In this document: positions 7,398-16,694 of the stretch, piece by piece | Numbering within the stretch: position 1 is the first letter of the stretch | Layout: the number at the start of each line of letters is the position of its first letter | Assembly: GCF_012927275.1 (NCBI RefSeq) | Contig: NZ_JABBGG010000011.1 | Coordinates: 1 to 64,000 of the forward strand | Length of the DNA: 64,000 nucleotides | Direction of reading: 5' to 3' | Origin: Massilia polaris | Lineage (GTDB): Bacteria > Pseudomonadota > Gammaproteobacteria > Burkholderiales > Burkholderiaceae_D | Translations under genes and position numbers: made by a program | The notes under the pieces: generated by a model | What the model was told of the DNA's origin: nothing | Database searches by the model: none | What the model saw: the letters and a program-made list of their open reading frames with translations, nothing else

Positions 7398-9374
7398 TTA
7401 ATCGCGCGGCTTGCGGGAGTCGTCGCGCAGGCGTTCAGCCGCTTCCTCTTCCGACACCATCCGGCGCGCCGAGATGCCCGAGAAGGCTGTCGGGCTGGCC
7501 AGTACCAGGTTCGCATCCCAGCTCTGCCCCACCCGCATCATCTGCGGCGCCGGCAGGCTGTCCACCACGGCCGGGTCGATCCACGGCGCCACCTGCGCCA
7601 GCACCAGCTTGATGCGCGGCTTGATGGCCGCCTCGGCGATCCGTCCGCGCTGTCCCCACGCCACCAGCACCTGCCCGCTCGGGGTTCCGTCGCTATACAC
7701 ATTGGTGAACGCGATGTCGTAGCGGATGCCGTGCCGGTAGCTCATCATGAACTCTTCGAACAGCATCGCCAGGTCCTCGCGGGTGCTCGAATACGCGTAA
7801 TCGTCGTTGGCCAGGTCCGCGCCGAAGAAACGGCCGACATCGGCGGCGCTGTACGCTTTCTGCTGCTCGCTTGCCTTGAGACCCTGGAACAACACCTGCC
7901 CCAGGCCCGCCATGTCCACCGAAGTCAGCGGATAGCTCGTGGACAAGGTGTCCGACACCAGCGTTTCGGCGCTGATCCGCCCGACCACGTTGCCCCAGAT
8001 CGACAGCGACGGATTCAGCGCGCGGTGCGCAGGCGTGAAGAAGTCGGCGGCGTGCGCCAGCTCGTGGTACAGCAGGCGGCCCAGCACGCTCACCAGCTCA
8101 TCGGCCGAACGGGTGGCGCGCTCGGTTGCCGGGAAGGCGCGGCGCGCATAGTCGTTGTCCTTGACCTGGCGGCCGAAGGCGCTGTAGTTCAGCTCGTCGT
8201 CGAAGGCGAGCCGGTAATCGGGCACTTCGGTGACGACATCGCGCTGGGCGGCGGTCAGCCACAGGTTGTTGGCGTCGAGGTAGATGGCGCCGGTGGCCGA
8301 CATGTAGAAACTCGGGCGCACATGCGAACCCAGCACGATGGCCGTAGTACCGGCCAGCATGCGGCGGAAGTCGCCGTGCGGATCCTGGGTCAGCAGGAAC
8401 TGCTCGAAATTGGCGCCGAGGAAATCGTGCGACACCAGCACCCGGCCCATGACCTGCGCCACGCTCGGGATCACGCCCGGCCCGGCCTCTTCCTGCAGCA
8501 ATGGCAAGGTGGCGGCCGTGCAGAAGTTATTGCGGATGGAGTCGGTGTAGTACAGGGCGACGTCGTAGGTGCAGCGCCCGAGCGCGCTGGCGTAGCGCGC
8601 GGCGGTGCGGTAGGGATGCACGCGCGCGGTCATGTCGAACAGCGAGTCGGCGGCCAGCGTCTGGCGCTCGATGGCGATGATCACGTCGTCGGCATCCTCG
8701 CGCCCGGTGCTGGTGGTCATGGTCGCGCGGAACTTGAGCGCCGTGTCGGATCCCACCGTTGGGGCGCGGAACATCAGCACGCGTTCGTCGGCCGTGTTCA
8801 TTTCCACTGTCGGACCGGACACCTGGATCCAGACGATGCGCGACACGCTGTCGCCGGCCGCCAGCACGGGCCAGGCCCGCAGCGACGTATCGGTTCCCGG
8901 GCGCACCGAGTGATCGGTGCGGACCGTGACGAAACTGCCTGCCGCGCGCGGCGCGACCGTGATGTCGGCCGTGACGGATTCGGCGACGCCGCTGGCCAGG
9001 CGCACGTCGGCGCGCAGCTTGACGACGCCGGCGTCCGCGCTGTCGAACGATACGGTCGGGCTTTGCGCGGACAGCAGGGTCACCGCCGGTCCGCTGACCT
9101 GGGTCCAGCTGACCTCCCCCATGACGCCGCTGCCGCAGGCGAGCACGCTGGCGCCGGCCGTCTTGCCAGTCTCGACCGTGGCATCGGCCACCACCTGCAC
9201 CGTGCAGTCGCCGACAGGCGGAACCGGAACCGGCGCTGGTACCGGCGCCGGCGCGGGCGCCGCTGGGGTAGAAGCGTTGCCGCCGCCACCGCCGCAGGCC
9301 GACAGCAGCACGGTACTCAGCAGGAAGATGGCAAAGCGGATGGGGGCATGACGAACGAAAGGAAAACGGGTCAC
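7398..9374 (-). CDS. Large lipoprotein with HExxH metallopeptidase-like domain
   Basis: A 658-residue exported lipoprotein. The signal peptide ends in lipobox LLSAC with Cys27, followed by a Gly run and an Ala/Pro linker (28-54). Two Ig/PKD-like segments, each with a WxQVSGP motif (about 90 and 182), occupy residues 55-240. The C-terminal half contains LLYHELAHAADFF with the zinc motif HELAH at 437-441, and a candidate third ligand in EDLAMLFEEF at 533-542. This is the arrangement of gluzincin peptidases, but the family is not recognised, so proteolysis is inference. Starts with GTG at 9374; no strong ribosome site. Convergent with TM2, divergent from the RTX protein. Confidence 0.75.
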   Translation of the reverse strand: MTRFPFVRHAPIRFAIFLLSTVLLSACGGGGGNASTPAAPAPAPVPAPVPVPPVGDCTVQVVADATVETGKTAGASVLACGSGVMGEVSWTQVSGPAVTLLSAQSPTVSFDSADAGVVKLRADVRLASGVAESVTADITVAPRAAGSFVTVRTDHSVRPGTDTSLRAWPVLAAGDSVSRIVWIQVSGPTVEMNTADERVLMFRAPTVGSDTALKFRATMTTSTGREDADDVIIAIERQTLAADSLFDMTARVHPYRTAARYASALGRCTYDVALYYTDSIRNNFCTAATLPLLQEEAGPGVIPSVAQVMGRVLVSHDFLGANFEQFLLTQDPHGDFRRMLAGTTAIVLGSHVRPSFYMSATGAIYLDANNLWLTAAQRDVVTEVPDYRLAFDDELNYSAFGRQVKDNDYARRAFPATERATRSADELVSVLGRLLYHELAHAADFFTPAHRALNPSLSIWGNVVGRISAETLVSDTLSTSYPLTSVDMAGLGQVLFQGLKASEQQKAYSAADVGRFFGADLANDDYAYSSTREDLAMLFEEFMMSYRHGIRYDIAFTNVYSDGTPSGQVLVAWGQRGRIAEAAIKPRIKLVLAQVAPWIDPAVVDSLPAPQMMRVGQSWDANLVLASPTAFSGISARRMVSEEEAAERLRDDSRKPRD

Positions 9375-9517
9375 AAGCGGTCCAGTTCAGGCGAGGCCAG
9401 CTACGGCTGGGAACGCCACCGATTATAGACGCGAATTTTTCACTGCGGAGGCAAGAAGCGAGCAGCCAACATTTCCGCTCAACCTGTTACAGGGTCGCAA
9501 CAAGTGACGTGAGGAAA

Positions 9518-9546
9518 TTGACTTTACTGAACAACAATCATCTAAT
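9518..9546 (+). promoter_or_regulatory. Sigma-70-like promoter for the RTX/VCBS gene
   Basis: TTGACT at 9518-9523 and TCTAAT at 9541-9546 with a 17-nt spacer, 33 bp upstream of the start codon at 9580. Both boxes match consensus at five of six positions. Confidence 0.6.
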
Positions 9547-9579
9547 ACGTCCATATGATTTTTGACACAGGAAGCGCCC

Positions 9580-12015
9580 ATGGACTACAACGGCACCAGC
9601 GGCAATGACACGATCGACCAGAAGGCGCTGGGCATTGCCGACGGCAGCAGTATTTTCGGCGGCGCCGGCGATGACACCATCACGGCCAGTAGCGGCAACC
9701 TGATCGGTGAAGCGGGCAACGATACGCTGACCGGCACCGGCGCGTATGTCGGCGTGGCCTACTGGCGGTCGCCGGCCGGCGTCAAGATCAACCTGGCGAC
9801 CGGCATCGCGCAGGACGGCTACGGCACCACCGACCAACTGGTCGGCATCCGCATCATCCAGGATTCGAACCATAGCGACGAGATCACCGGCGGCGCGGCC
9901 AGCGAAGAATTCTGGCTTAGCCGCGGCAACGACAAGGTCATCGGCGGCGGCGGCAACGATACGGTTATTTTTTACAATATCAAGTCGAGCGAAGTCACGG
10001 TCAGCTACGACAAGGCCAGCGACACCTTCACGCTGAAGAAGCACCTGGCGAACGGCGATAACGGGACCAGCACCGCCACCGGTGTCGCGGTGATCTCATT
10101 TACCGGCTCGGAATCGGATTCGCGAGATTTCAGCCGCGACATGTTCGATGACAGCACCGGTTTCCTGCGCAGCAAGCAGTTCCTGGCAGGCAGCGAGATG
10201 GGGAAGGTGCAGCAGCTCCGTACCGGCGACTTCAACGGCGACGGCAAGGCCGACATCCTCGCCGTTCGCACCAACGCCGACCTCGGCCTCACCGCCGAAC
10301 CGCTGCAAATTCTGCTGGGCGATGGCGCCGGCAATTTCACCGACGGCAGCGCCGCGGTGTTCGGCGCCATTCCAAAAGTGAACTACGTGCCGCGCATTTT
10401 CGCCGCCGACTTCAACAAGGACGGCGTCACCGATATCTTCGCACCCGATTTCGGCTACGATGCACCGCCCTTCCCGGGCGGCCAGAATTCGCTGTACCTG
10501 TCGTCGCGCGCTACCGGTCACATCACCAGCGCAACATCGACGCTGCCGCAGGCGCTGCTTCAGAATCACGGCACTTCCCTCGGCGATATCAACAAAGATG
10601 GCCACATCGACATCTTCGTCAATGCGCTTAACGAACGTACCGGCAACGCCAACCAGTTGCTGGTCAACGACGGCACCGGCCGCTTCACCGTGTCGCACAA
10701 CCTGCTGCCGGCGTCTATGACCAGCGCCACCTTCAATGCCGGCAACACCTGGTCGATGCTGCGCGACCTGAACGGCGACGGCTACGACGACATGGTGCTC
10801 GGCACCTGGGATCCAAGTCCGTTCCCGAGCCAGGTCCTGCTCAACGACGGGCGCGGCAGCTTCGCGTCGTCGACCCCGATCAACCTGCCGCGCAGCGCCC
10901 TGAACAAGGAGATCGTCATCGGCATCGAGACGATCAACCTGAACGGCGACGCCCTGCCCGACCTGGTGCTCTCGATGACCAACGGCGGCACCCACAGCGA
11001 GTTCTACACCACGCCGTACCTGCAACTGCTGGTCAACGACGGTAACGGCCGGTTCCACGACGAGACCCAGGCGCGCCTGCCCCAGAGCACGGCGACCGGC
11101 ACACCTGGCGTCGCCAACTGGTACCTGTCGGCGCATGCGGTCGACGTCAACGGCGACGGCCACCACGACATCGTGGCGGACGGCACCGCATCGGCCACGT
11201 CAAAAGTGTTCATGAACGACGGACACGGCAACTTCAAGCTGGGCTGGGAAGGCGCGCAAGGCACGCACATCGTGGCCGCCGATGTCGATGGCGACGGCAA
11301 GATCGACCTGGTCGAGTCCGGACGCACAGGCTACTCGGTGCTGTTCAACACCGGCGCCGCGGCGATTCCGGCCTCCGGCGTCTATCGCGCCAGCGACCGC
11401 GGCGACAAGGTGAACGGCGGCGCCGCAGCCGAAACAGTCTACAGCGGCAAGGGCAACGACACCGTCGATGCCGGCGCCGGTCTCGACACCGTAATCTTCA
11501 CCGGCAACCGCGCCGGCTACACGGTGGCCAAGACCGCCACCGGCTTTTCGGTAAGCGGCCCGGACGGCGTCGACGCGCTGGCCAATGTGGAGCGGATCAA
11601 GTTTGCCGACACCCACGTTGCGCTGGATATCAATGGCAGCGGCGGCCAGACCTACCGGATTTACCAGGCAGCATTCGACCGGGTGCCGGATGCGGCCGGA
11701 CTGAGCTACTGGATGAAGCAAATGGATTCCGGCGCCAGCCTGGCCGATGTGGCCGGAGGATTCGTCGGCAGCAAGGAGTTTGCGGACCTGTACGGCGGCA
11801 GCAATCCGACCGCCGAAGCTTTTGTCGAGAAACTGTACACCAACGTCCTGCACCGCAAGCCGGATGCGGCAGGCTACGATTACTGGGTCGGCGTGGTCAA
11901 AGTGGGCGCGCCAAAGGCGGAAGTGCTCGCGGCCATCAGCGAGAGCGGCGAGAACCAGGCTGCGCTGGCCAGCATTATCGGCAACGGGTTTGCCTACGTG
12001 CCTTACGCAGGCTGA
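9580..12015 (+). CDS. RTX / VCBS-repeat secreted protein with C-terminal DUF4214
   Basis: An 811-residue protein. It opens with Ca2+-binding RTX nonapeptides (SGNDTI, GGAGDDTI, GEAGNDTL, GGNDT). The middle (about 210-590) holds at least seven FG-GAP/VCBS Ca-loops such as DFNGDGKADI, DFNKDGVTDI, DINKDGHIDI and DVDGDGKIDL, which normally build a beta-propeller. A second RTX block (KGNDTVDAGAGLDTV) precedes a C-terminal DUF4214 region with two copies of an AFDRVPDAAGLSYW-like unit. No Sec signal is visible, consistent with type I secretion, though no T1SS genes are nearby. The start is ATG 9580 with AGGAAG upstream; a TTG at 9562 is less likely. Probably a surface or matrix protein. Confidence 0.88.
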   Translation: MDYNGTSGNDTIDQKALGIADGSSIFGGAGDDTITASSGNLIGEAGNDTLTGTGAYVGVAYWRSPAGVKINLATGIAQDGYGTTDQLVGIRIIQDSNHSDEITGGAASEEFWLSRGNDKVIGGGGNDTVIFYNIKSSEVTVSYDKASDTFTLKKHLANGDNGTSTATGVAVISFTGSESDSRDFSRDMFDDSTGFLRSKQFLAGSEMGKVQQLRTGDFNGDGKADILAVRTNADLGLTAEPLQILLGDGAGNFTDGSAAVFGAIPKVNYVPRIFAADFNKDGVTDIFAPDFGYDAPPFPGGQNSLYLSSRATGHITSATSTLPQALLQNHGTSLGDINKDGHIDIFVNALNERTGNANQLLVNDGTGRFTVSHNLLPASMTSATFNAGNTWSMLRDLNGDGYDDMVLGTWDPSPFPSQVLLNDGRGSFASSTPINLPRSALNKEIVIGIETINLNGDALPDLVLSMTNGGTHSEFYTTPYLQLLVNDGNGRFHDETQARLPQSTATGTPGVANWYLSAHAVDVNGDGHHDIVADGTASATSKVFMNDGHGNFKLGWEGAQGTHIVAADVDGDGKIDLVESGRTGYSVLFNTGAAAIPASGVYRASDRGDKVNGGAAAETVYSGKGNDTVDAGAGLDTVIFTGNRAGYTVAKTATGFSVSGPDGVDALANVERIKFADTHVALDINGSGGQTYRIYQAAFDRVPDAAGLSYWMKQMDSGASLADVAGGFVGSKEFADLYGGSNPTAEAFVEKLYTNVLHRKPDAAGYDYWVGVVKVGAPKAEVLAAISESGENQAALASIIGNGFAYVPYAG

Positions 12016-12022
12016 TTGAACA

Positions 12023-12050
12023 GGCGGACGGGGCCACGGCCCCATCCGCC
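12023..12050. terminator. Hairpin between convergent genes
   Basis: GGCGGA-x-GGGGCC pairs with GGCCCC-x-TCCGCC (12023-12035 with 12038-12050). It lies between the ends of the RTX protein and the acyl-CoA dehydrogenase. There is no U-tract, so it is either a bidirectional structure or a member of the GGCGGAT hairpin family seen elsewhere in the window. Confidence 0.45.
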
Positions 12051-12058
12051 ACTACTGC

Positions 12059-13849
12059 TTAGAACTGCTCGACTTCCAGCGCCAGCACACCGGCGCTGCC
12101 TTCCACGATCGCCGTACGCAAGCCCGATGCCTGCGACAGGATATGGTCGGCAAAGAAGCGCGCGGTCGCGATCTTCGCCTTGTAGAACTGCGCATCGCCC
12201 GCGCCCTCTTCCAGCTTGCGCTGGGCCGCCAGCGCGGCGCGTCCCATCTGCCAGCCACCCAGCACGATGCCGGCCAGCTTCAGGTACAGCACGCTGCCCG
12301 AGAACACACCCTTGACGTCGCCCTTGATGTTCGCCACCGTGTAGTCGACCACTTCGTCGAGCGCACGGCTGCCGTCCGCCAGCTGGCGCGCGATCGCCGC
12401 GAAATCGGCGTTGCCGCTTTCACGCAGCGCGCTTTCCGTCGCGCGCACTTGCGCGATCAGGCCCTTGGCCACGGCGCCGCCATCGCGCACCGTCTTGCGG
12501 CCAACCAGGTCGTTGGCCTGGATCGCGGTGGTGCCTTCGTAGATCGACAGGATCTTTGAATCGCGGTAGTGCTGCGCCGCGCCCGTCTCTTCGATGAAGC
12601 CCATGCCGCCGTGGACCTGGACGCCGTCGCGGGTGACCGTTTCGGACATCTCGGTCGACCAGCCCTTGATGATAGGGACCAGGTATTCGTACACCGCCAG
12701 GTTGGCCTTGCGCGTCTCCGCATCGGCATGGAAGTGCGCGACGTCGCTGATGCTCGCGCCGACGTACGCCAGCGCGCGCGCTGCCTCGACCTGCGAACGC
12801 ATCGACATCAGCATGCGGCGCACGTCCGGATGGTTGATGATCGCGACAGGGCCCGCGGAACCGGCCAGGTCGCGCGATTGCACGCGGTCCTTGGCGAAGG
12901 CCGCGGCCTGCTGGTAGGCGCGGTCGGCCACGGCGATGCCCTGCATGCCGACGCCGAAGCGCGCCGCGTTCATCATGATGAACATGTACTCGAGGCCGCG
13001 GTTCTCTTCGCCCACCAGCGTGCCGATGGCGCCGCCGTGGTCGCCGAACTGCAGCACCGCGGTCGGGCTGGCCTTGATGCCCAGCTTGTGTTCGATCGAG
13101 ACGCAGTGCGCATCGTTGCGCGCGCCGACCGAGCCGTCGGCGTTGACCATGAACTTCGGCACGACGAACAGCGAGATGCCCTTCACGCCCGGCGGCGCAT
13201 CCGGCGTGCGCGCCAGTACCAGGTGGATGATGTTCTCGGCCATGTCGTGTTCACCGTAGGTGATGAAGATCTTGGTGCCGAAAATCTTGTAGGTGCCATC
13301 GCCCTGCGGCTCGGCGCGGGTGCGCACGGCGGCCAGGTCGGAGCCCGCCTGCGGTTCGGTGAGGTTCATGGTGCCGGTCCACTTGCCGGCAATGAGCGGC
13401 TCGAGGTAGGTGGCCTTCTGTTCGTCGGTACCGGCGGTCAGCAGCGCCTCGATGGCGCCGTCGGACAGCATCGGGCACAGTGCGAACGACAGCGACGCTG
13501 CGTGCAGCATTTCGATGCAAGGCGTCGCCACCAGCTTCGGCAGGCCCTGGCCGCCGAATTCGACCGGATGCTGCAAACCCTGCCAGCCAGCTTCGCCGAA
13601 GCTCTTGAAGGCTTCCTTGAAGCCCCTGGAGGTCGTTACCTCGCCGTCGCGCCAGAAGCTCGGCTCCTCGTCGCTCGGCTGGTTCAGCGGGGCGATCACG
13701 CCGCCGCAGAATTTCGCATTCTCTTCCAGTACCGCTTCAACCGTGTCGGCGGTAGCGTCTTCGCAGCCTGGCAGCTGGCTGATGGTCGACATTCCAGCCA
13801 GTTCGTTCATCACGAACAGCATGTCTTTCAGTGGCGCGTTGTAGCTCAC
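12059..13849 (-). CDS. Acyl-CoA dehydrogenase (long form, DmdC-like)
   Basis: A 596-residue flavin-dependent acyl-CoA dehydrogenase of the extended type that includes 3-methylmercaptopropionyl-CoA dehydrogenases and FadE5-like enzymes. It has the FAD-binding MNLTEPQAGSDLAAVRT segment, KIFITYGEHD, and the GGMGFIEETGAAQHYRD active-site region, with the additional C-terminal domain that sets this subfamily apart. GTG start at 13849 with AGGAG upstream. Electrons would pass to the ETF encoded just upstream (etfB-etfA), making this a beta-oxidation-type unit; the real acyl substrate is unknown. Confidence 0.92.
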   Translation of the reverse strand: MSYNAPLKDMLFVMNELAGMSTISQLPGCEDATADTVEAVLEENAKFCGGVIAPLNQPSDEEPSFWRDGEVTTSRGFKEAFKSFGEAGWQGLQHPVEFGGQGLPKLVATPCIEMLHAASLSFALCPMLSDGAIEALLTAGTDEQKATYLEPLIAGKWTGTMNLTEPQAGSDLAAVRTRAEPQGDGTYKIFGTKIFITYGEHDMAENIIHLVLARTPDAPPGVKGISLFVVPKFMVNADGSVGARNDAHCVSIEHKLGIKASPTAVLQFGDHGGAIGTLVGEENRGLEYMFIMMNAARFGVGMQGIAVADRAYQQAAAFAKDRVQSRDLAGSAGPVAIINHPDVRRMLMSMRSQVEAARALAYVGASISDVAHFHADAETRKANLAVYEYLVPIIKGWSTEMSETVTRDGVQVHGGMGFIEETGAAQHYRDSKILSIYEGTTAIQANDLVGRKTVRDGGAVAKGLIAQVRATESALRESGNADFAAIARQLADGSRALDEVVDYTVANIKGDVKGVFSGSVLYLKLAGIVLGGWQMGRAALAAQRKLEEGAGDAQFYKAKIATARFFADHILSQASGLRTAIVEGSAGVLALEVEQF

Positions 13850-13909
13850 CTTGATCTCCTAGTTATGCGCTTGCAATTGGCCCTACGGTTGGATCACGTT
13901 CCTGGATTC

Positions 13910-14842
13910 TTAACCGAGTTCTTTGACCAGTGCCGGTACGATCTCGAACAGGTCGCCAACGATGCCGTAATCAGCCACCGAGAAAATCGGCGCTTCCGGA
14001 TCCTTGTTGATCGCGACGATGGTCTTCGAGTCCTTCATGCCGGCCAGGTGCTGGATCGCGCCCGAGATACCGACAGCGATGTACAGCGACGGCGCGACGA
14101 TCTTGCCGGTCTGGCCAACCTGCCAGTCGTTCGGCACGTAGCCCGCGTCAACCGCGGCGCGCGATGCGCCCATTGCCGCGCCCAGCTTGTCGGCCAGCGG
14201 CTCGAGCAGTTTGAAGTTGTCGGCCGAACCCATGCCGCGGCCACCCGAAACAATGATCTTCGCCGCGGTCAGTTCCGGACGGTCCGACTTGGCCACTTCG
14301 CGGCCGACAAAGCTCGACTTGCCCGAATCGCCAACTGCCGTCACGCTTTCGGTCGCAGCCGAACCGCCGGTAGCGGCAGCCGAATCGAAGCCGGTGGTGC
14401 GCACGGTGATGACCTTGACCTTGTCGGTCGACTGCACGGTGGCGATCGCGTTACCGGCGTAGATCGGACGCTCGAAGGTGTCTGGCGAATCGACCTTGGT
14501 GATTTCGGAAACCTGCGCGACGTCCAGCTTCGCAGCGACGCGTGGCAGGATGTTCTTGCCGTAGGCGGTAGCCGGGGCCAGGATGTGCGAGTACGATGAC
14601 GCCAGCGCCAGCACCTGCTCGGCGACGTTTTCGGCCAGGCCATCGGCGAAGTGGGCGGCGTCAGCCACCAGCACCTTCGATACGCCGGCGATCTGCGCGG
14701 CTTCAGCCGCTGCTGCGCCGCAGTTCGAACCAGCGACCAGGATGTGCACGTCGCCGCCGCACTGCGCAGCAGCGGTGATGGTGTGGTGGGTGCTTCCCTT
14801 GAGGGAGGCGTTGTCGTGTTCAGCAATAACTAGTGCGACCAT
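13910..14842 (-). CDS. etfA: Electron transfer flavoprotein alpha subunit
   Basis: A 310-residue ETF-alpha (FixB family). Signature features are [24 protein letters not shown]-type N-terminal strand, the FAD-binding [29 protein letters not shown] and [17 protein letters not shown]-like C-terminal core. It forms a heterodimer with EtfB and carries electrons from acyl-CoA dehydrogenases to ETF-ubiquinone oxidoreductase. Lies 56 bp after etfB and 60 bp before the dehydrogenase gene, all in one direction. Confidence 0.96.
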   Translation of the reverse strand: MVALVIAEHDNASLKGSTHHTITAAAQCGGDVHILVAGSNCGAAAAEAAQIAGVSKVLVADAAHFADGLAENVAEQVLALASSYSHILAPATAYGKNILPRVAAKLDVAQVSEITKVDSPDTFERPIYAGNAIATVQSTDKVKVITVRTTGFDSAAATGGSAATESVTAVGDSGKSSFVGREVAKSDRPELTAAKIIVSGGRGMGSADNFKLLEPLADKLGAAMGASRAAVDAGYVPNDWQVGQTGKIVAPSLYIAVGISGAIQHLAGMKDSKTIVAINKDPEAPIFSVADYGIVGDLFEIVPALVKELG

Positions 14843-14898
14843 GATTGTTCCTAATTTTTTGTGTGAGGACGGCCGGGCCGCGAATGGCCAGGCCGCGA

Positions 14899-15648
14899 TC
14901 AGATAACTTTGGCTTCGGTGCGCAGCTTGGCAACCAGGGTCGCCACGTCAGGCACCTTGACGCCGGCCGAACGCTTGGCTGGCTCGACGACCTTCAGGGT
15001 CTTCAGGCGCGCAGCGACATCGACGCCCAGGTCTTCCGGCTTGACGATGTCGAGCGGCTTCTTCTTGGCCTTCATGATGTTTGGCAGCGTCACATAACGC
15101 GGCTCGTTCAGGCGCAGGTCGGTGGTGATGATCGCAGGCAGGGTCAGCGCCAGGGTTTCCAGGCCGCCGTCCACTTCGCGGGTCACGGTGACCTTGCCGT
15201 CTTCCAGCACAACCTTGGACGCGAACGTCGCCTGCGGCCAGCCCAGCAGGGCTGCCAGCATCTGGCCGGTCTGGTTGGAGTCGTCGTCGATGGCCTGCTT
15301 GCCGAGGATGATCAGCTGCGGCTGTTCCTTGTCGGCCAGCGCCTTGAGCAGCTTGGCGACCGCCAGCGGCTCGAGTTCGGCGCTGGTCTCGACCAGGATG
15401 CCGCGATCGGCGCCGATCGCCATGCCGGTGCGCAGGGTTTCCTGGCACTGGGTGACGCCGCACGATACCGCGACCACTTCGGTGACCTTGCCCGCTTCCT
15501 TCAGGCGCATCGCTTCTTCCAGCGCGATCTCGTCGAATGGATTCATCGACATTTTGACATTGGCGATATCGACGCCGCTGCCGTCGGATTTCACGCGCAC
15601 TTTGACGTTGTAGTCGACCACGCGTTTGACGGGTACCAGGACTTTCAT
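14899..15648 (-). CDS. etfB: Electron transfer flavoprotein beta subunit
   Basis: A 249-residue ETF-beta. [20 protein letters not shown] at the N-terminus, [17 protein letters not shown], and [19 protein letters not shown] are family-diagnostic. It holds AMP at the interface with EtfA. First gene of an etfB-etfA-acyl-CoA dehydrogenase unit, with a -10 box 63 bp upstream. Confidence 0.96.
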   Translation of the reverse strand: MKVLVPVKRVVDYNVKVRVKSDGSGVDIANVKMSMNPFDEIALEEAMRLKEAGKVTEVVAVSCGVTQCQETLRTGMAIGADRGILVETSAELEPLAVAKLLKALADKEQPQLIILGKQAIDDDSNQTGQMLAALLGWPQATFASKVVLEDGKVTVTREVDGGLETLALTLPAIITTDLRLNEPRYVTLPNIMKAKKKPLDIVKPEDLGVDVAARLKTLKVVEPAKRSAGVKVPDVATLVAKLRTEAKVI

Positions 15649-15710
15649 GGGGGTGCCTTTTGGGAAATTAGAAATTCGGTATTTGACTAAAGTGGCCTAG
15701 ATTATAAGAG

Positions 15711-15716
15711 AAAAAC
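15711..15716 (-). promoter_or_regulatory. -10 box for the etfB-etfA operon
   Basis: On the minus strand a perfect TATAAT lies 63 bp upstream of the etfB start within an AT-rich stretch; the -35 match is weak. The position suits the operon promoter. Confidence 0.5.
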
Positions 15717-15919
15717 CTCGACAGGACAGAATTAAAGCACGATCGTGCGATTTCTGGGTAGAGGGATTTGTCTAAATCGTCATTCATTGGCCATCGCTTA
15801 TATCCTTCGTGGACAGCGACCGACGTTGAAGCATCGCAATCGGACCAGATATACAATGAAGATACACTGCGAGATTAGAGTCGCGCCAAGAAACCAGTTA
15901 GCTCAGCTACGAGGCAATT

Positions 15920-16204
15920 ATGAAGAATACGACGGAACGAACGTCATCAGGATTTCTTGTCCGCTTCAGCGCTCGCGACACAACAAATCTTGTTAGCGAA
16001 GTGACTGTGGAGAAACTGGTCCAGATAACCGGATTGAGCAAGGATGAGCTAGTTCATCTTGCACTGAAGCAGATGGCGGATCGCTACTTGCCAAGCTACG
16101 AAAAAGATGACGGGCCGCTGATGGACGACCAATTGCGTGCCATCCGGGAAGGTAGTTCCGCCACAAGTACGCCGGACGAGAGTTTCACGGATAGAATTTT
16201 CTAA
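15920..16204 (+). CDS. Putative antitoxin of a MazF/PemK-type pair
   Basis: A 94-residue protein, visibly more AT-rich than its neighbours. A charged middle with TGLSKDELVHLALKQMADRYLP looks like a ribbon-helix-helix or short helical DNA-binding core, and the tail is acidic. GAGG lies five bases before ATG 15920. It ends four bases before the MazF-like gene, the usual antitoxin-first order, so antitoxin is inferred mainly from context. The composition suggests horizontal acquisition. No family name can be given with confidence. Confidence 0.7.
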   Translation: MKNTTERTSSGFLVRFSARDTTNLVSEVTVEKLVQITGLSKDELVHLALKQMADRYLPSYEKDDGPLMDDQLRAIREGSSATSTPDESFTDRIF

Positions 16205-16208
16205 CCGC

Positions 16209-16625
16209 ATGGTGTCACGGCGACAGGGAAGGAAATTTGTGCCACTCCCTGTGGCGGGGGACATTGTGTGGTGTGCATTTCCTGAAATCGTGGGAATCCG
16301 AGGGGCCAAAAAGCGTCCCGCCCTGGTCGTTCGCGTTTCGCCAGCAACACATGAAGTTGCGGTCGTCTATGGCACCACTCAAAAAACCGATCAGCTTTAT
16401 CCATCCGAAATTGCGCTTGATCCGTCAGACGCTGGCTTCGCAACCAGCGGCCTCGCGTATCGGACAAAGTTCGACCTCAGCCAGATCGTCCAACTCCCCT
16501 TTGACAGTGTCTGGTTCGGGCCTGCTCCTGGACGAGCTACGAACGCGCCACCTCCGAAGATGGGCACTCTCCACCCTAGCTGCTTTGCAGCCATGCACGC
16601 GGCGTTAAAAACAATTAAGCGATAA
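16209..16625 (+). CDS. Type II toxin, MazF/PemK family
   Basis: A 138-residue protein with the MazF/PemK fold markers GDIVWCAFPEI near residue 15 and KKRPALVVRVS about 15 residues later, then a strand with HEVAVVYGTTQK. MazF family members are ribosome-independent mRNA interferases. The start is uncertain: ATG 16209 lacks a ribosome site and would be translated by coupling to the antitoxin; GTG 16137 would overlap the antitoxin by 68 bp. The C-terminus is about 25 residues longer than compact MazF proteins. Confidence 0.78.
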   Translation: MVSRRQGRKFVPLPVAGDIVWCAFPEIVGIRGAKKRPALVVRVSPATHEVAVVYGTTQKTDQLYPSEIALDPSDAGFATSGLAYRTKFDLSQIVQLPFDSVWFGPAPGRATNAPPPKMGTLHPSCFAAMHAALKTIKR

Positions 16626-16694
16626 GCCCACATCAGCGCCGCCTAGCCGGCGTTTCCCCATCAAAGCGCTACTCCCGGACGGAAGAAATGACGA

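Noticed and set aside
7731-9428. 565-codon plus-strand open frame opposite the HExxH lipoprotein
   Set aside because: Shadow frame; the minus-strand protein has a signal peptide, lipobox and domains.
12569-14599. 676-codon plus-strand open frame opposite the acyl-CoA dehydrogenase and etfA
   Set aside because: It spans two well-supported genes on the other strand and is low-complexity Arg/Ala/Val; a shadow of biased codon use.
15745-15996. 83-codon frame upstream of the antitoxin
   Set aside because: It overlaps the antitoxin start in another frame, lacks a ribosome site and has no family features.
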